Shown piece by piece: positions 59,889-64,000 of a stretch of DNA of 64,000 nt (position 1 is the first letter of the stretch; each line of letters begins with the position of its first letter). The translations under genes were made by a program, and so were the position numbers. The notes beneath the pieces are model-generated. The model did not search any database and was not told where the DNA came from. It saw only the letters and a program-made list of their open reading frames with translations. Source of the DNA: Megaleporinus macrocephalus (taxonomy: Eukaryota; Chordata; Actinopteri; Characiformes; Anostomidae); assembly GCA_021613375.1 (NCBI GenBank), contig CM038709.1:33447415-33511414 (forward strand). The letters run 5' to 3'.

Positions 59889-60570
59889 ACAGTATTGTCA
59901 GAGACCACCCACCATCTACTTCATTTTTTCTTTGCAAAAACAGACAAACAAACAAAAAACAGATTCAATGAAAAGCTACACCTTAACACCTAAATATAAT
60001 TCTAGGTTTTCGACTTGGATTCTTTTTTCAAAACTTGATTTCGTTTTTTAAAGAAACCTGAAGAAATAACATCCCTAAAGTTCAGACTTCAAACATTTTT
60101 TGCTTATCACAATCCAATGAACTCCACATTCAGTAATGTTAAGGGTTGGACTCTAGGGTGGTCAGTCCATTGTTCGGAGAACAGCAGCAGCTTTTTATCT
60201 CAATAAGGCTTCTTAACAGCTACATGTCCTTCCAGGCCCATAGAGTTGTCTTTTTACAGTGAAAGGAAACCTCTCCTAGTTCTTAAAGAATATGTCAAAT
60301 ACTGTTTAGCTAATAGGGGCAGATTTGGTGGTCTATCAGGTCTTTCATGGTTGTTGTCCTATTTTCTTACTTTTACCTTAATCTTTTTTTGAACTCTGGT
60401 TGTCTGTTTTTAACACTTATTTTTGTTTGACTTGTCCCTTATTTATGCTAGTGGCTTATCTGGTGCACAATCTGCTGAGAAATATCTGAAAAATTAACAA
60501 CTTCATTTTAACTAACTTAATTCAAATTTAATAAAACATGGTCTCTGACTTTGGCAGCACAGTAATGCAA
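59889..60570. mobile_element. non-autonomous Tc1-like element
   Basis: Left end AGTATTGTCAGAGACCACCC and right end (reversed) TTGCATTACTGTGCTGCC then AAAGTCAGAGAC form imperfect terminal repeats. It shares interior sequence with 41971-42450 and its terminal motif with 20240. No intact transposase. Confidence 0.5.
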
Positions 60571-60877
60571 GTGCTATATGGTTTGCATGCAGTCAGTCAA
60601 TATATATTTTTGATCAGTATGAGATTAAGAGGCAGAAAGGACTGAATGGATATATGGCCACACAATGCACAGGTGTAAATGTATTGCACTGAAGAGAAAC
60701 ACAATCAGTGGCGAAAAGCATAGGGGTGCAGTGGCACCTCTGGAGAACACGTTTAGATCACTAATAAACATCTAATTTGACAGTAAAAGATAAAGAGTTG
60801 GAGGCAGGACTTTATTACAATTGTGCGTGTGTACACACGCTCACACACACAGCCAAGAACATATGTGTGTGCACACG

Positions 60878-60879
<2 letters not shown>

Positions 60880-60910
<31 letters not shown>
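60880..60910. repeat. (AC)n microsatellite
   Basis: About 15 AC units within a longer CACA-rich region (60835-60910). Confidence 0.95.
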
Positions 60911-60912
<2 letters not shown>

Positions 60913-61224
60913 ATACACTAACCACACAGCAGTCTCGCTGCTTTGACACTTCCAAGGACCACACACTGACTCATAGGAGTAACTTTCGCAGTTGTCACAC
61001 ATGGTAGACAAGCACACATAGCAGGACTGTAAACACACATACACAGAAACACACACAGTACACACACAAGCAGCCGCTCACAGGCTCAGATTCACATCCT
61101 ACACTACATGGTCAAAAAAGATACAGAGAAAAGGTAAAAATGTACCGGTACCATTTTATTCATCAAACAAGCTGCAAGGTGTATATCTTTACCTTTGGTA
61201 GTATTTTGTAATCTAATGTTTTAA

Positions 61225-61645
61225 AGGGTCCGTATCACATAAACATATATGATCAATATATGCAAACTACACTGACAAAACAGCTCATTTACATATATTC
61301 ATCTACTTAGCTCATATCACTTTAGCTCCGCCCAATCCTACTGACATTCTAGTGTTTCAGCTTTGAGTGTTTTTTCAATGGCGCACAGCCAGTCAGAAGA
61401 GAGCTCCTTAATCTTCATATCAGTCTTAGAGGCACAGTAACTAAAAAAGGCTGTTTAATTGTAAGGGGCAAAGAGAGTTTAGAAAATGGTCAAGCCAAAA
61501 TAAATTATTTGGTTCATTTTTAGTTCATAAACCAAATAAACATTAATGATTAAATGATTAACAAAAATTCATACGAAATGAACACCAGTGTCATAAGTGG
61601 GCCATATGGATGAAAAAGTAAAATACAACTTACAAACAAGTCCCT
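61225..61645. mobile_element. short element with TTAA at both edges (MITE-like)
   Basis: TTAA (61221-61224) then AGGGTCCG; right end AAGTCCCT then TTAA (61646-61649). The ends match for only about five bases (AGGG). The interior includes AGCTCCGCCCAATCC and CAGCCAGTCAGAAG, typical of fish MITEs. Confidence 0.45.
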
Positions 61646-61649
61646 TTAA

Positions 61650-62900
61650 AATAGAACCATATAGTAAAAAAACCTGGACTCAACACAACTAATAAGTACA
61701 AAACAATATTAAATCTATTTCTTCAAATACATACTCAGAGTGCCCAGGTCACTTAGGCACTCTAAGCAATGGTGTATGCTGCTTAAAGCTAGAAACAATC
61801 TTGGAAGGCAGCAGTAGCTTGCAACGTGAAGTGCCAAACGAAAAAAAAAAGATAATTCCACACAACTGTAAATAAACTAAGTGCAAAGGAGTTTCATCTC
61901 TACTTAGCATTAATACACAGGCTAAGGGTGCTGGGAGCAGCAAAGATATAGGTTCTATTAATATTCTACATGTTCTACATTCAAAACCTGCACCACTAAA
62001 TTATAGACCACGGAATAGCGTATGTAGACAATTGAAGGAAAAACACCTGAAACCTAAATGAAATGGAATCAGTGGAATGGGTAACTATTTTCAGACCTAA
62101 AATAAAGTGGATTAAGATAGAATGAGAAGAAATTTTGAGGAATCTTTGGCTCCATGCAATAACGTTTGTGGTCCTGAAACAAAAACACAGTGTACTTAAG
62201 CTAGAACATCAGAGGTAATGAAAGACCAACCATGGTCAAAAGCCACTGCAAACTGAAGCTAGAAACATACCTGAGTTACTCCATTAAGTGTAACATAAGG
62301 TTTCGTATTTGCTCTAAATCTGAGATAGGATGGCAGTGGAAGCTGCTGAGAGATAAGGAGAGGTTATATATCAGATAAACCTCTCCTGTGATGAGATCAA
62401 TTTTAGCTTGCTTTCTATGAGAACGTATTTAAACAAAGGAAAAAGGGAAAAAAGGCCAATTTGCTATGAAAGCAAGTTTATTCAAATAAATACTGGACAC
62501 AATGTAACACCCCCTTCACCCATGCTGCAAATATTATTTACTTAAAGAACTTGTATGACGCAAATTAACACAAGTCTGAACTGACAGGAACAAAAATGTA
62601 CACATGTAGTATGATAGAAAATCATACTCCTTGAGTAGAGATTACAGTAAGTAATTACAGTAACTACAATCAGGTATATTTGTGGATATATTTTAGACCA
62701 AAATTACCCTAAACAGAGAATTTTTTCAGTTTCTTTGTATAATAAGAAACTTTTTTGAAGTTATTAGGGTGGTTTTAGCTTGCTTTGTTTTATCCGCCTC
62801 TGATAATAAGAATGAACTTAAAAGGTCTTCTGGCAACACGAAGTCCTAGAGTGTCCTCTTTTTAGGAGCGTTTTGTTCTATAGTTCTTTTCGGAATACAT
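61650..62900. other. upstream flank/intron, nothing recognised
   Basis: AT-rich sequence with no coding signal, strong repeat or GC island. Confidence 0.4.
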
Positions 62901-62902
62901 TT

Positions 62903-62930
62903 TGTGTGTATATATATGTGTGTGTGTGTA

Positions 62931-63022
<92 letters not shown>
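62903..63022. repeat. compound (TG)n(TA)n(TG)n microsatellite
   Basis: Alternating TG and TA blocks, ending in about 29 TG units. Confidence 0.97.
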
Positions 63023-63025
<3 letters not shown>

Positions 63026-63189
63026 ACATGTAAGAGTTATCACTTTGTTGGTATTTTTCCATTTGCGATTCGGCTAGAATTCAAATCTTTCGATAACTCT
63101 AACTCAGCTTCGTGTAACTTGAGTTTTGTCATGATCAGCGTTAAAACTCCACAAACGCAGGACAAAAACTACAACATTATACGCGATTA

Positions 63190-63400
63190 ATAATATCCTC
63201 TATTGCAGAGTTGCAATCTAAAACTCAATGCCAAGAATTAATGGCTGAAAATTAATCGAACGTGGAAAATTATTAATTGCTGCTCGTAATAAAAACTATT
63301 CATTGAAAAAAATCTCATCCAAAAATCTTCGCGCCACAGAAACCTGAGGTTAAGCGCTGAACTGGCCTGACAGCGCTTCTGAAGCCTTCAGTTTTTCTTA
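63190..63400. promoter_or_regulatory. candidate homeodomain-rich regulatory element
   Basis: TAAT cores are dense: AAGAATTAATGGC, AAAATTAATCGAACG, AATTATTAATTGCTGC and CGTAATAAAAAC, followed by TCTTCGCGCCACAG and AGCGCTGAACTGGCCTG. Also possible edge of a promoter region beyond the window. Confidence 0.3.
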
Positions 63401-64000
63401 CAAAGGTTATACCGAAATCATGAGGCCAGAAAGTCTGTCAGGGGACATCATTATTGAAATGACTGTGTATAATGACTAATGACTGATTATTACTGTATTC
63501 TCCAGGATTATAATGTGGGCTGTGGTGGTAAAACAAAGATAAAGTGGATTAACAGCTTAACTTAAAAACGGACTGAATGGAGAGAAGAAAGAACCCAGAC
63601 ACTTTATTTTCTGACCTTGAATGTGTATCTAATGACTCATATACGGGCCTGTGTGTATGTGTGTGTGTGTGTGGTAGGCGGTGGTCTCCACTCATTCGTG
63701 TTGTGTTAATGTGAGCGCTGCGTAAAAAGCAAAAACTCTCCCCACTCAAAGAGTTTAAAACCTTATTCAGGATCAGCAGTGGAGTGAAGAGAGCCATCGG
63801 TGTAGTGACGTGTTAATATTCAAATCTGAAAGCATTCAAAGCATTCAAAAAGTACAATTAAAGAGGAAAGAGCGGGTCATTCTGTCCTGCTAAAATCACT
63901 TCATCATTCAGTCATTTAGCCGGACATCGGAAAACTAATAAAAGACCAGAAACTCACTTTTAAACCGAAAGCGGTATTAAAAGAGTGGTTTGGGGGTTTG

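Noticed and set aside
63190..64000. Possible satb2 promoter and first noncoding exon at the window end
   Set aside because: No clear CpG island, core promoter or donor site that can be tied to the 53799 acceptor; left as a regulatory candidate only.

Overview
This is vertebrate nuclear DNA, almost certainly from a teleost fish. It has large introns, AT-rich intergenic sequence, many dinucleotide microsatellites and many small relics of DNA transposons (Tc1-like and TTAA-flanked elements). A few repeat motifs resemble families I associate with characiform/siluriform fishes, but I would not name a species from this window.

The only protein-coding gene I can support is satb2 (special AT-rich sequence-binding protein 2) on the minus strand. 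All coding exons appear to be present: ten constitutive exons from the ATG at 53761 down to the stop at 18452. Their phases join without error into 2475 nt (824 aa plus stop). An eleventh, 51-nt in-frame exon at 34891-34941 is probably an optional cassette (841 aa if included). Domain order is N-terminal basic leader, ubiquitin-like oligomerisation domain, CUT-like domain, Pro/Gln-rich linker, CUT1, CUT2, atypical homeodomain and an acidic/Ser-rich tail. The upstream noncoding first exon(s) and promoter were not found and may lie beyond 64000.

Layout: 1-16785 is a gene-free flank downstream of satb2, with several GC-richer, TAAT/E-box-containing islands that look like cis-regulatory elements (about 1.1-1.5, 2.7-3.7, 5.3-5.6, 6.8-7.1, 7.6-7.8, 12.4-12.7, 14.5-15.1 and 15.7-16.2 kb) and a promoter-like, G-rich/CCAAT segment at 11.5-12.0 kb. 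16785-18451 is the likely 3'UTR, with a perfect 8-mer miR-34/449 target site. 18452-53799 is the coding part of the gene, with regulatory-looking islands inside introns (notably 24.4-24.6, 32.8-33.0, 39.6-40.1, 44.0-44.3 and 48.8-49.0 kb). 53800-64000 is the upstream intron or flank, with DNA transposon relics, microsatellites and two further regulatory-looking islands (59.4-59.9 and 63.2-63.4 kb).

Most interesting: (i) the 51-nt cassette ends in Ile-Lys, so the IKVE SUMOylation motif is rebuilt whether it is included or skipped; (ii) a 170-bp perfect CT microsatellite abuts the 3' splice site of the second CUT2 exon and creates an AG-free zone of about 200 nt; (iii) an in-frame NAGNAG acceptor at coding exon 2; (iv) loss of the second mammalian SUMO motif; (v) short elements with TTAA at both edges. 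I saw no wholly new multi-gene system.
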